DNA of 64,000 nucleotides from Endocalyx cinctus. Taxonomy: Eukaryota > Ascomycota > Sordariomycetes > Amphisphaeriales > Apiosporaceae. How positions within the stretch are numbered: position 1 is the first letter of the stretch; each line of letters opens with the position of its first letter. Both the position numbers and the translations under genes were made by a program. The stretch covers positions 6,827,418 through 6,891,417 of the forward strand of contig BCKC01000001.1 in NCBI GenBank assembly GCA_001600455.1. Direction: 5' to 3'. The notes under the pieces were generated by a model. That model saw only the letters and a program-made list of their open reading frames with translations. It was not told the DNA's origin and did no database searches. Positions 46,919 through 58,275 of the stretch are shown here, piece after piece.

Positions 46919-47734
46919 TCATTCAAATTTAGGGCGGATTGCCAAAGTATAATGAAGCTGCCCGGCGCCCTGGCTCTCCGCAGCAACAGGTTTACTGTAT
47001 ATTGGTTCATCCATATCCTCTTTTTCCTTATTATATGCCATGTTCGACACGATGATTTGACGGATTCGCGAGTATCGGCCGTTGGGAGTACGTGCCGGTT
47101 TCGTAACTCTGCCGATAGCTCGAGCTTTCGGTTCACTTTGAGATTTATGGCGTTGATGGAATTTCCGGCGTCTGACTGTTTTAGCAACAATAATAGGATC
47201 AACTAAGTCTACACCAAGATGATGAGGAGGATTTTTCGCGGTAGAAATTCTAGGCTCTTCGTGAAATGATCTGGTAGAACCATCAAATTTATCAATCTGT
47301 TTCGGGAAATCAAGAATATCTTCAGTCCATTGAATGGAGCCATTTAACATTCCAATTCATCGGTCAATAGCGACAATCGTGGAATAAATTTGTAGGTGAC
47401 TTGGGATGCTTAGTTTACTGTCGAGAAAAGTGATCCGTGCCGCGACTAATGTATTACACCACCTAACAAGCTCGGTGGGAGAAAGAGGAGATATCCAGTC
47501 CACGCGATTAAATAAAAGTTTCGTGAGGTTTTTGTCGTCGTTAATATGGGGGTATACCGATAACATATGATAGAAGAGCATGCCGACGAGAGTTTGCGCA
47601 GTGTAGTGGGTACATTCTAATCCGAAGCATAGCGTTATTTTGAAGCATAAATCAGGATGTATTTCGCGTAAGACTCTCTTATCTAGCCCTATAAATGCGA
47701 CTAATTGGAGGAAGCCATAGTTATCATGAGGCAT
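46919..47734 (-). pseudogene. Degenerate paralogue of the 317-aa gene, cut by an internal TGA
   Basis: A single minus-strand frame runs from an ATG at 47734 to a stop at 46919, interrupted only by TGA at 47357-47359. Landmarks align with the intact gene at 38499-39452: FIGLDKRVLREI with IRGLDKETLLDI, RWCNTLVAARITF with FRDCLVAARINHF, and AIDR-stop-I with LIDR-W-I. Downstream, SIQWTEDILDF aligns with SIDWDDELVNF and AIGRVTKPART with AGRVTKNATEK. At the stop the intact gene reads CGA TGG ATC and this copy reads CGA TGA ATT. Nothing suggests an intron that would remove the stop. It may still make a 125-aa N-terminal product, but as a member of the family it is broken. Confidence 0.65.
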
Positions 47735-47950
47735 TGGAAATGAGATTCAGGGTAGAACCTTTTTCCTGTTAGCAAAGTGATTATTAAATCAAAGCAAGGG
47801 CACAGCGGCAACGACAATTGTGATGAGAAAATACCTAAATTCTTAAATGTCAATATTCCGCTTAAGAAGTTTGAAAAGATAGAACCTAAAATGACCTAGA
47901 AAAGAGGATAGTATCGAGGAATTATATTCAAAGTTAAGTATTTTTTTTTT

Positions 47951-48094
47951 AAAAAAAAAAATTGGCCCACGGAGCAAGTCGAGTATGTTGAATACAGGAC
48001 CTCTGAGTAATTGACTGGGGAAATACCGGTTCACTTGGGGCGCAGTGGTATCTACCCATTCGACTACTTAGAATCCTCTTGCTGTCCGTGGAAA
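47951..48094 (+). repeat. ~140-bp interspersed repeat, copy B (inverted relative to 41892-42036)
   Basis: Starts in an A-run (47951-47961), continues TTGGCCCACGGAGCAAG and contains GGGGCGCAGTGGTATC (A-box-like) near 48038. It ends near GTCCGTGGAAAC. It is nearly identical to copy A in inverted orientation. The neighbouring T-run (47941-47950) and A-run make a perfect AT hairpin at its left end. Confidence 0.75.
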
Positions 48095-49912
48095 CCTCAC
48101 CGCCTATTTGGACTTATAACCTATGCTCGCTATCAGATAATTATGTACCTTATCGCAACGTGATTGTACTCTAAAAGAAATATTCATTGTATCCATTACC
48201 CATCAACCGATCCTGTGAAATTACCAATGTTGCAATTACTAATGCCTAGACAACACCTACCCAGCTATCTTGTAATGTTGTCATGTCTGCTATAAACTAT
48301 AGATACCTCCAGGGCTACCTACAGTTTCCATATCATATTGTACTTGATATGGAACGGATGTCAAACAGAAGAAGACTGGGAAAGCCACCTTACTGGTGTA
48401 CTATTCAATTGATTGAGCCATCTTTTTTTTTCATTGCCATATTTTTAATTAATACGGTACTCGTGAAGCTGGATACGTTCCTGATAAAACGCATGTACTT
48501 CGGAATAGCCCCAAAAAGATATAATCTCCAGATTACGTTTTTTTTTTTTGGTTATCTGGTAACTGTGAGAAGTTAAGACATTAAGACATGCAGGTCTCTG
48601 CAAATTGAGGACGCGGTATTGTTGCTATTCAGTGCACACATATATATTACACCCATCACTCTTGAATTTAACTAGAGAAGTAACAGCAGTGAGACCGAAA
48701 GGCAGCACCCGTGTTATTAGGGGTTTCTGAATAGTTAAAATCTTGAAATTGGTGAATAATGAAGAAAACTGGCATCACGTCCTCTACCCACAGGGGCGGG
48801 GGGGAATTATGGAATTGCCATTGATATGTGGCAACACGACTCGACCCATTTGAACGATGGAGAGGGGACGGTTCAAGCTGGGCTGAAAACACAAGGAGAT
48901 ATATCTTTGAATCTACTGAACAAATATGAATTGCCATATTGTCCTGGCCGAGTTCACTATCGTCAAACCAAGTCATCACCCAAAAATGCAGACGGCTAAT
49001 GTGACTACGGAGTAGGCATAGTGACACGCTTCGACGTCGATACATACAATATCAGTATTCAATCTAGAATCACCACGTAAAAGCCCGTCAGACACCGAGA
49101 AAGTGCTACACACGATGGAAAAAAACCCAAGTAATAATGGGAAAAGGCCTGAAAATTGGCACGCTCACTAACCAGTGTCTATCTCAGGCTCGTAGCAGTC
49201 GACCATCTCTACGGTGATACAAAGGCCAAAACGATTCATGTTTTTGGCACTTTCTTGAACCTCGAGAGCTTCCTGCTGGTCGTCTTTGGGACGACAACAG
49301 AGAGTATCAAAACTCTCGTGAGTATTATTTGACCCCTTGCGCTTCTGACTAGATAAGAATGTCATTTCACTATATGGATATCCCTTATCACTTCTATCTG
49401 CTAATGAATAATTACTTGATAGACGAAGGACCTCTACTGCGAGCACGATGGACGCGCTCGATTTTTTTTCTTCAGCCTGAACACATAATTAGCATGTGGC
49501 TATACAGGGCGATCTTTAGTAGCTGAGTGGTCCGATCTAGTAAATAGACACGAGCCTTGGAGGGGTTATCTAGGATGCTTTGCAGGAAGGCATCGTCAGG
49601 ATTTCGATATCTTGTTTGTGAATGATGCTAAGTCTTTAAAAGGCGCGTTGGGGAGTTACAGAGAAGACAGTCTATGCTAGGAGGCGGAATGGAGAGTGTA
49701 AGCCTTCGACGTGACTACTACTGGAGCCTGAGGAATATCGATCACGTAAATCACTCATTGCCTACATGTATACACGCGTAGCATTAAGCACACGAATCAA
49801 ACAATTTAAATCCTTTTTTATTCATCAACTCATCTCATCTCATCTCATCTCGTATAACTGAATTTCCTCTATGTTGAAAAGCCCAACCTATTCTATTTTT
49901 GCCTTTTTTCAA
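48095..49912. other. Intergenic region, no gene supported
   Basis: AT-rich spacer up to the 3' end of the Hel2 gene. Two minus-strand frames (48668-49045 and 49168-49446) have some protein-like composition but no recognisable motif and no convincing exon structure. One TACGGAGTA lies at 49006-49014, and a short CATCT tandem repeat (about 49831-49851) sits near the Hel2 3' end. Confidence 0.45.
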
Positions 49913-52472
49913 TTATCCCCAAGCAACAAGAACTTTTTTCTTCCCTTTACCCTTCTTACCCTTTCCACCCTCGACTCCAGCGGTAGCATCATTGTCGCCT
50001 GCCGCTGCGCCACCTGCGCCCTCGGCACCAGTCGACGCACCGCCACCCCAAGAGAAACCGGTATTGTCGGACCTGCCCGCATCTCTCCTGACGCCCCGTC
50101 CCGTTCCGTAGCCGAAAATTGTAGTGGTAGGTTTCGGAGCAGCCGGGAGAGCGGGAAACGCCTCTTCGCCGGCACGCCCTCGTGCCGAGCCGCCTCGAGC
50201 GGAAGAAGAGGTCGTAGTTCTCGGCACCGAGTAAGAGGAAGACGACGCGGAAACCGCAGGTCTCGAAGTGGGGCCTACCCAAGAGGCGGAAGTGGTTGAT
50301 GATGGATTTGAGGAAGACGTGGGTAAAGAAGGAAAGGCTGATGAGCTCGTGGATGGAGTCGCCGTGTTGCGGCTGGGGTTAGCGCGATTGGCGGATGCCG
50401 AGTAGGGGAAGGTGGGGGCGGTAGTAGATGTAGACGCCCGCTGTGTCTGACCCTGCTGGCCAACGCTAGATCTTCTGGATTGCTGTGTTGAGTTTTTCAG
50501 TTTTAGGACTCGAGTTGTGTGTCTTTGTCCTGGATTAGCGGTCAAAGCTGTCACAGGGGAAGACGAGCTCGCGGCTGCGGCCCAGCCACTGTTACTAGTC
50601 GTAGCGCCACGCATGCCACTGAGGCCAGGAAGAGTGGGGTAGTCCTCGTTGATAGCCCGCCAGTCGTTCCAGGCCTTACGTAAGAGGTCGCCTTTCGCTT
50701 TGTCGTCGAAGAGATCTGCTAATTCGCGAACTAGAGTGCCTAGCGCCGATGATGCAGTGTCCGTGAACATAGAGAAGAGAGCATCAACTAAAGCTGCCGG
50801 TGTAATTTTCCCTTGTCGGAAAGTTGATATGTGCGAGCGGAAAGCGTCAATCTTGCTACGGTCGTTTTGCAGTAGGTTCGAAGCTCGTTCGATAACGGCC
50901 GCGTGTCGCAGCAAACGGGCCCGATCTTGCGGTGAAAGGTTGGGATCATTCAAGCTTAAGCCTTCCATGTCCGAGGTGGGTGGTGCGGTAGTAGTGGCAG
51001 CGGTAGAGGTGGCTGGAGCAGACGGGGAATTTGTAGATCTTTGATTCTGCTGCCCCGATGGACCGCTGGCGTTACTTGACGATAATTGACCACCAAAAGT
51101 GCGGTTAGATATTGACTGCGAAGAATGAATGGCCATTTGTCTCTGAAAAGCGAGCTCGTCGCGCCGTAGGGGTTGGGCAGAACTGACAGGGAGCGGTTCC
51201 GCATTTGGGTCACGGCCTCTAGCTCTGCCGTTTCGCTGATCTCCTCTACCCTGGCCACCACCTCTTCTTGGCTCTTGGTATCTTTCTCGAACATCAAAGG
51301 CCGAGAGGTCCACAACGCGAGCATCTCTCCTCACATCTTTGGAGAGCGAGTTCCCATGCTCGCTTAGTTGATGAGCTTTCAGATCCATCTCGGAACCGAA
51401 GACGACGAATTTCTTTTCCAAGCACTCCCGGTCAAGACAGAGATAGTGATCCTTCTTGAAATGCTCTTCTAGAGCATCGTAGTCTCGATAGTAATGAGGT
51501 TGTCTTGGGTCCTCTCGATCGCATATAAAGCAGCGTTCGTGCTTGCTGCGACAGTGCTCATAAAGCTTATCGTCGTCGTAAAACCGTTGGCCGCAGAAGG
51601 CACAAAGAGGGTGGCCCTTAAATCCGGTCTGGTCGGCAGCTCCTGGCCGATCATCACCATGTCTCATATGTTTTTCCAGCTCTTTATCAGTAAACAGATC
51701 ATGTTCGTGGGTGAAAACTTTCTTGTTTCTCGTGCAGAGATCGCACATTTTCTTGTGATGTGTACTGCGAACATGTCGATGAAGATCTGGCCAGCCTAAT
51801 CCGGCAAAGTCGCAAGAGCTGTCGGGGCAATTGTATCGAAGGAGTAGTACGGTATCACCCACAATATCCTCGTTTGTGTACCGTATTCCAATGTTATCGT
51901 CTATGCTGGTGACATCGGGTTCGGAATAGTCTTCGTATCGCTTGGTAGCGTCGTCCGTGAACACCACAAAAGGGGCAAGTGTCTAGAGTTTACGTGTTAG
52001 TTTAGGAATTTAATTAGTACATATATAAAGAAAGAGGGGTTATAGAACATACTCGGCAATGGGGACACTCCTTATTCTTGTAGAGAGCTCTCATACGTAA
52101 CGAGCAAATGTGACAGGTCCTGTGATTACAAGGAGCCACAGATTGATGTATAACCGGGCTTGCGCAAATGAAGCACACCTCAGCTTCCACATCTTCGGAT
52201 CCGCCATCGCCGTTTTGTTCTTTATCTACAGTGGGTACAAGCGTGTGCGCGGATTTGCCTGGTTCCGACGGAGGTATGCGATTCGAGTTTTCGGATGAAG
52301 TTATGCCTGATGATGCCCCCCCTCTACCTCTACCACCTCGAGATCGTCCAGACCCTCCTCTTGAGGTTGAGTTGCCCCGACCTCGACCCCCTCGTCCTCG
52401 TCCTCTTCCGCCGCCACCACGACCTTGCGGCCCACCGGATGAATTCGACAACGGTCCTTCGGCTGAGGCCAT
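49913..52472 (-). CDS. HEL2: E3 ubiquitin ligase Hel2/ZNF598, ribosome quality control, 829 aa
   Basis: RING-type ligase that senses collided ribosomes and ubiquitinates small-subunit proteins to trigger ribosome-associated quality control. Exons 52472-52053 and 51982-49913 join in phase 0, giving 829 aa. The N-terminus is a Gly/Arg-rich (RGG) tract (about 16-56). The RING has ligands C100, C103, C115, H117, C120, C123, C136, C139 in a C3HC4 layout and ends exactly at the intron. Then follow the C2H2-type zinc fingers typical of Hel2/ZNF598: CPDSSCDFAGLGWPDLHRHV, CAFCGQRFYDDDKLYEHC, CFICDRED and CLDRECLEKKFVVF. The C-terminal half is low-complexity (Ser/Thr/Ala/Pro) and ends GKKKVLVAWG, as in fungal orthologues. 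No oddities; convergent or antisense frames are shadows. Confidence 0.94.
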
Positions 52473-53771
52473 GAATGTGCCCTTTTCGGATGGCGCTGCG
52501 ATGATATGTACTAAAAATTCCTTCTAACTGAGATGAACAAGAATAAAAGTGTGGTTGTGTTAAAGTGGTTTCAACAATGGGCGCTGGTTTAAAAATTCCT
52601 GCAAGATAAGGTTTGATAGCTAAAGCTTCGAGGAGAAGATTCTCGTGGAGTAGCTAACTGCTTGCTTTTTTTTTTTTTACCGGTAAATATTACAAATAAC
52701 AGACAGGATATGTACTGGCGAATGGAATTTTACGGTATTGAACCTTGAACAGAGTACTTACATCAACGTTCTTATATACCTAGATAGATATTGGCAAACG
52801 CCAGGTATTGTTGACATAAGAATTATTGATTGGTAACAAGTACTAAAACATACTGTACCTAAATTTATTCTTGTGGCGCGAATTAAAGCCCCGCCATGAT
52901 GAGTGATTCTCGCATCATTCGGTCTGACTCTTTGTTACAATACACCAGCCACTCCGTCGCGGGGCTATTATTAGCCACAAAATCTGATTAACTCACAAGA
53001 AGTCCATCTCCGTTTGTCCTGGAAATAATCGTCAACCCTTCTTTGTCAACTAAGTTCTTCTTGCCTCATACATAGTGTTGAAAAATAAAAATGTGCAGGA
53101 GAGAAAGCGACATCGACCTTTAAAATTATAGACCCCGGTTGGTATATGATTGAAAAAAAAAAGAAAAAAAAAAAGATATGGTTCTAAATCATTATAATGT
53201 GCTCTTTGCGACCGGTATAAGTCTCTTATAAATAACTTGGGATTATAATAGTAGTTAAATTAGAGACTATAAATTGATTTGTCTCCAAACTCCCATCTTG
53301 ACTTACCTTCCTCGTGAAGAAAGTCCGTAAATGGTGGCCTATTTTCAAAGCATGCGCCACCAAACATTTCGCCAGATATACCCATTTTGGCCGTATGTTC
53401 CTGCTACAAAACGCCAGCTAGCCTATGATGATGAGAAAGGTAGTATGTGTCGTATCGTCATCGTAGCTCCAGGTACAGAAAAGATAATATCATCGCAAAT
53501 AATAAGAGAGAAAAAAAAACATAAACCGAAAGACTAGGGGTCACTTCATCCGTCCAGAGCCAATTACGAAGTAAAGTCGAGTTATGGGGTGCAGCTGATT
53601 GCAACATTAAGTCGGTATTCTTTACGTATAGTCGAATCGCTGGATAATCAATGGTGGGCGTCTTCGCAAGAAAATATCACGAACTTATGTTCGCCCAACT
53701 ATGCCATCGTGGATTCGGTATATCCTTAACATTAATCCCGGAACCACGAGAGATTGTGTAGTCATGTGAAA
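52473..53771. other. Intergenic region between HEL2 start and the SWIB gene 3' end
   Basis: AT-rich spacer with T- and A-rich runs (52668-52678, 53155-53175). One short plus-strand frame at 53331-53537 has no motif. No gene seen. Confidence 0.5.
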
Positions 53772-54886
53772 TTAAGCTTCCTCGTCGAGGGGATATAGAT
53801 GGTTGCCGAGGAGCTTGTTCATCTGAAACATGTCAACCTTGGCTGTCTTGAATACAGCTTGCATCTTCTCGTCACACCGTATCTGGCGCTTATCGTCAGG
53901 GTCTTGAAGGTTATTGCCTTTGATGTGAACCCATAAAGCCTTAACAACCTGTGGTCGAGGTAGCTATATATATATATATATATATGTATGTTTAGCCTTG
54001 GACATAGTGAATGTGAAATAAAAGTGGGAGGAAAGACTCACCTGCTCCACTCCACAAATCTGAGCAAGTTGGTAACTGAGGTTGAACGGCTTCTGGAAAC
54101 CACCGCCGGCTTTGCGTTTTTTGCCTGACTCTTCGCTATTGTCCACATCGCTGTCATCTGCGGCATTAACCTTCTTTGCGCTCTTCTTGCGGGGTGCCGC
54201 CTTCTTCTTGGAAGTTGCTTTGGATTTGGAACCTCCACCTCGGGTTGTACGAGTTCTCGAGTTCTCCTGCTCCTGTAGCATGGCAGCTAGTTTCGCATCC
54301 GCATCTTCGGTACTGTCCACACTCTCCTCCTTGCGCTGCTTTTTCTTCGGGGGTTGTACCGATACCTCGATTTCATCACCATTGGCATCATCTACGTCTG
54401 CGGACTCCCTCTTGACGTGGCCATTAGACCGTCGCGGAGGGGTTGATTGCGGAGATGTCGGTTCTTCTACTGGCGCGGGCGGAGCCTGAGAAGAGGCGGC
54501 GTCGAACCGCTCTTCTATAAGTGCTTTGATAGCTTCCTGAGTAACAATAAGGTCAGCAACATTCCCATAGCCGATGTATTACCCGATGAGATAGCCGAAC
54601 ATAATGTTGAAGTACGAAGAGAGGAAGAAGAGAAGAAACGAGAAGAAAAGTGCTTACCTTGTTGTCGCTAAGATCTTTTCCGCCCAGCGCGGCCTCTAGG
54701 CCCATGCGGATCTTCTTGCGCGTGACGGTCTGAAGATCTACTGTCGCCAAGATTCCATCAATAACAACGGTGTAGCGAGTCTCCTCTTCGGAAGTGACTA
54801 ATATTTTTATTCAGTAACGTCTCTTCGGATAAAATTGGCTACAAGAGGAATGACGAAATAATATCATACGTACGGGGGGTGCTCAT
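53772..54886 (-). CDS. DEK-C plus SWIB/MDM2-domain protein (Uaf30/Tri1-like), 274 aa
   Basis: Likely nuclear DNA/chromatin-associated protein, related to yeast Uaf30 (Pol I upstream activating factor) and Tri1. Four exons: a tiny first one of 13 nt (54886-54874), then 54797-54658, 54536-54042 and 53948-53772, all in phase. Residues 1-65 (TRYTVVIDGILATVDLQTVT, then KIRMGLEAALGGKDLSDNK) form a DEK C-terminal-like helical domain. The middle is a basic/acidic linker rich in Lys/Ser with nuclear-localisation-like clusters (PPKKKQRK, KKKAAPRKKSAKK). The C-terminus is the SWIB domain: GGFQKPFNLSYQLAQICGVE, WVHIKGNNLQDPDDKRQI, MFQMNKLLGNHLYPL. The last intron holds a TA microsatellite. The 13-nt first exon is inferred from phase and splice sites, so the start is slightly less certain than the rest. 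Confidence 0.88.
53965..53985. repeat. TA microsatellite inside an intron
   Basis: Perfect TA dinucleotide run within the third intron of the SWIB-domain gene. Confidence 0.85.
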
Positions 54887-56861
54887 GATGTCGGGTTATT
54901 GAACGGACCGGGTTACGACAACGGAGGCGCAGAGAGTAAGGAGGAAACGATTTTGTTTGGTGATTTATGAACTATCTGCGACAAAGAAACGCGCAATTGC
55001 AACCGTCAAATCGAATGCGTGGGTATCGGGGGAGAGGGGAGAGTGCTGATGAGAAGGTATTCGAAAAGTGCGACAGTTGGACCGACTAATTCAAAGCATA
55101 GCGCGTAAAATATTTAGTCGTGAATACGTATCGGTGAATGTTCGATTTCAAACGGGAGAGTATTCTACAAGGAAGGAAAAAAGAAAAGAGAAAAAAAAAA
55201 GAGAATAGGTCAGTTAGTCACAACTATGAATTGGATTAGATACTTCTGGATAGGTGCTAACCTTATCAGATAGACAGGAATTTCGACTTTAATCCTGCTC
55301 TTAATAAGTAAATAGTGAATAATTAGAAGGCTTAACAGCCATGAAAAATTGTGAAATGAGTCTGGGAAAGATTGTTTGTCAGGGGATTCGGCAGTGATCT
55401 ATCGTGTAGATATGTATATATTTCGGATATATAAAATATGATAGAAGAGAGTGTCGGATGGACAGCCGTGTCTTTTTTCTCTCTCTCTTTCAACTTATAT
55501 GACGGAGAAGGTAGAAGAGCACTAGAAAAAAATTATTTTGTAAATTGTTGGAAGAAATATTTCGAGGATAGTATGGTTAAAATAAAATTGAGTATATAGA
55601 GGCGGTCCAGAAAAGAAGAAATAATGAATAGAGACTCAATGGGTAAGTTTTTCTTTGTTGTTCATATTCACGATGTGGAGGATGAGGATGATGATGGTTG
55701 ATTTGAGGTACAGTACTGTACAAAATCATGTGGTGTTGTCGTCTCCACAACTCCACTAAAAAATCGGGAGTTTCCAGCGTGGTACCCTTTGATAGCCTCT
55801 AATAGCCTCCTTGTAGGGCACTGTTTAGTAGATGAATACTGTTTAAGGTGTTATCATCGATCAATTAATTGTGTTACTGCTAGGTACCCTACACTAGGTA
55901 TTTGGATCCATGGATCTATTCCCGAAATGGTCGCGGGAGATCACGACATTGTAACATGATTCGACCAATCACGGTAGAATATGGCTAAGTTGCCGCTTTC
56001 GGCATATTTGCATTGAAGCTCTACTCTGTAGAGTTCCTAGCCTTATCGAAAACAATGTATTCCATTCCGATGCATATATTTTTGCATTTTCATTAGTGAA
56101 GTCTGAATATGTAAATAACTAAGTGACAGTACCTAGTTACGTAGGTACTTACCCAGGAACTTAGTATATTTAGAGAATACTGGTGATCATTAGACGGATT
56201 GTCTTCTGCGTTTAACATCCACCATGATGCGCCTGGGGCGTCTACAAGTATACTACTTCGTATATAGCGATTGCCAAGCTGATCTAGTAGTGTACTATGG
56301 AGTGTAGTACGCTGCTGAGACACTTTTAGTTGCTACAGTGAAAATAGGATAGGATGTCATTATTTTTTTTGATGAAGGATTAATGATATCCATGGATAAC
56401 ACTTACAAGTACGGAGTACATACTGCCTACCTAATTGCTTTTCCGATATCCCTTACATCGATATCATAACCAAAAGGAAAACAACAACAATGTACATTGA
56501 GACCTATAACAGCTGATTTTATATATGATTCGAAAGGTATTATTAGTACGACTTTATGTACGATATTGATACGTACCTATCTAGGTAGAATTTCTAAGCG
56601 GGACACCCAAGCAGAGGTTCTTACAAAACTTATTTATTACCTACGGTCTCGGGAGAGGACGTGGAACGTGATGAAATCTAATACACATAGTATAGACACT
56701 ATTTAGGATTCTTCGAATAATTTTCTTTCTCGATAGCCCTATAATAACTATAAATATTAAGAGCATCACATAATGGTAATTCTAGTGTTTACATAGTATT
56801 AATATGATATTTTCAATCCGAATTGGAGGATTTTCTATTATGACTTCCAGTTATATGGAAT
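54887..56861. other. Long AT-rich intergenic region
   Basis: About 2 kb upstream of the SWIB gene. It holds two ATCCATGGAT palindromes (55906-55915, 56388-56397), one TACGGAGTA (56410-56418) and several TAGGTAC/TACCTAG words. Short frames only; no gene supported. Confidence 0.5.
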
Positions 56862-57320
56862 AGTGGTATGGTCAATTGGTAGTGTAATGAAATTCTATGT
56901 GGTCAATGCAGATTGGTTTTGGTATCCTTTAGGTAAGTAAGGTTCAAGAGCCCTGACAGGCCTGGTAGATAGGCTGATAAGTTATGCAGGGGTACTGTGC
57001 TGCAGCTTGTTCTAGTGCACTTAAAAAAACCCACTGTATAAAAGTACAAGTAGCCCTAGTGGCCCGTTTTAAACAAAGTCTAGCCTTCCACAGTGGCAAA
57101 GCCCTGAACTTGGGAGTGCCTGAGACTTTATACTATCCCTAGCATCAGTCTGTTGGACCCATAGAAAAATAATCCCACAGCATTCGATTACGTCTTCTAC
57201 CCCCCTTAACTGGTTGATTATGTGGCATTTTAAGAGTGATAGAACAATCCAGCACATTAAGGTGTACTTTTATCATTTAAAGAGGGTTCAACCTATTGAC
57301 GCTAGGCCCCCCCAGATATC
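56862..57320 (+). repeat. Candidate tRNA-derived short element (SINE-like)
   Basis: Starts TAGTGGTATGGTCAATTGGT, which contains a tRNA A-box-like TGGTCAATTGGTAG. It is followed about 70 bp later by a B-box-like GGTTCAAGAGCC (56941-56952). The body that follows is less AT-rich than its surroundings and non-coding. The A-to-B spacing is longer than in an ordinary tRNA, and I cannot fold a cloverleaf by eye. Other copies are needed to prove it is an element; the right edge is approximate. Confidence 0.3.
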
Positions 57321-57440
57321 AGCAGATAGTGACTTTATCCGCTTCGTCCGCCAGCCTTCGCCAAATCCACTCGCAACTTTCAAGTCTCACATAGTCTCAC
57401 CATATTGCATCACAAAAACTTAAAAAATAAAAATAAAAAA

Positions 57441-57444
<4 letters not shown>

Positions 57445-57474
<30 letters not shown>
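57445..57474. repeat. (AT)15 microsatellite
   Basis: Thirty bases of perfect AT repeat, continued by CTATAT units. Confidence 0.9.
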
Positions 57475-57476
<2 letters not shown>

Positions 57477-58275
57477 ATATCTATATCTTCCAGTTTCCTT
57501 GAGGATGTAGTGATAGACATGCGAGTCTACAAAACATCATCATTCTTGTTATTATTCTCACCGACCGCACACTTTGGCGTTTTTTGAGACTTTTTATCGT
57601 CCGGAATCGAGAGTTCTACCTACTTAGCTTACGTCCTCCAACATCCTTCGTCAGCGTAGAGGATCAATTACCAACGCAAAATTTTCATTGTCATCATTAA
57701 CCCTCCGTATCCTATAATACGAACCATCATTGTATGTACCATCAATGCCGGGGAATATATCAAATGTTAATTTTCGCTGCTGACCAGCTATCCTGGAGCA
57801 GAGTGATCGATCCATCAAGACATACCCATCCTTCGTATCCTTTTTCTTCGCTTGACTTCGACTGGTGGCCCACAAGATATCGTTTCAGCTCTCTATAAAC
57901 CTCCCACATCCACCTTATACCTATCAATATAACCTCGAAACCTACGAAATCTATCGAGCTACTGAGTACCTATTGTCAAAAATCCGAAGTGCTTCTCGTA
58001 CTCATCGTGTATCACACTGAATTTAGTACCCGATCGATTTTCCTTGTCTCCGGTACTTTCGTAACGCGAACATAATTAAATCCAACAAATCTGCTATATA
58101 CCCCACAACCATAGAGAATCCGACCGTGTGACGAACTACTTCCCCTTGAATATTGTTTTGGTATATATTTACTTCATATAGAGCCGCCGTCAATTTCATC
58201 GATTCATCTCGATGTGATTGTCAGCTGTTCTTCGTCACTCTCTCTCCGTATCATCCGACACACGTTGTTTTCAAT
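57475..58275. other. Upstream region of IRE1 with a possible minus-strand gene remnant
   Basis: 5' flank of IRE1. On the minus strand, 57905-57651 encodes a protein-like stretch (KKKDTKDGYVLMDRSLC, then FDIFPGIDGTYNDGSYYRIR) ending in a natural-looking stop, but upstream continuity is lost to stops and frame changes. I do not recognise it and treat it as a possible relic. A candidate in-frame upstream ATG for IRE1 lies at 58153. Confidence 0.35.

Noticed and set aside
49168..49446. Minus-strand frame of 92 codons with cysteines near the Hel2 3' end
   Set aside because: Some protein-like character, but no convincing start (only a non-ATG entry), no exon partners and no recognisable family.
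58153..58275. N-terminal extension of Ire1 from the upstream ATG
   Set aside because: The added residues have no targeting logic and would bury the evident signal peptide; the downstream ATG at 58276 is preferred.
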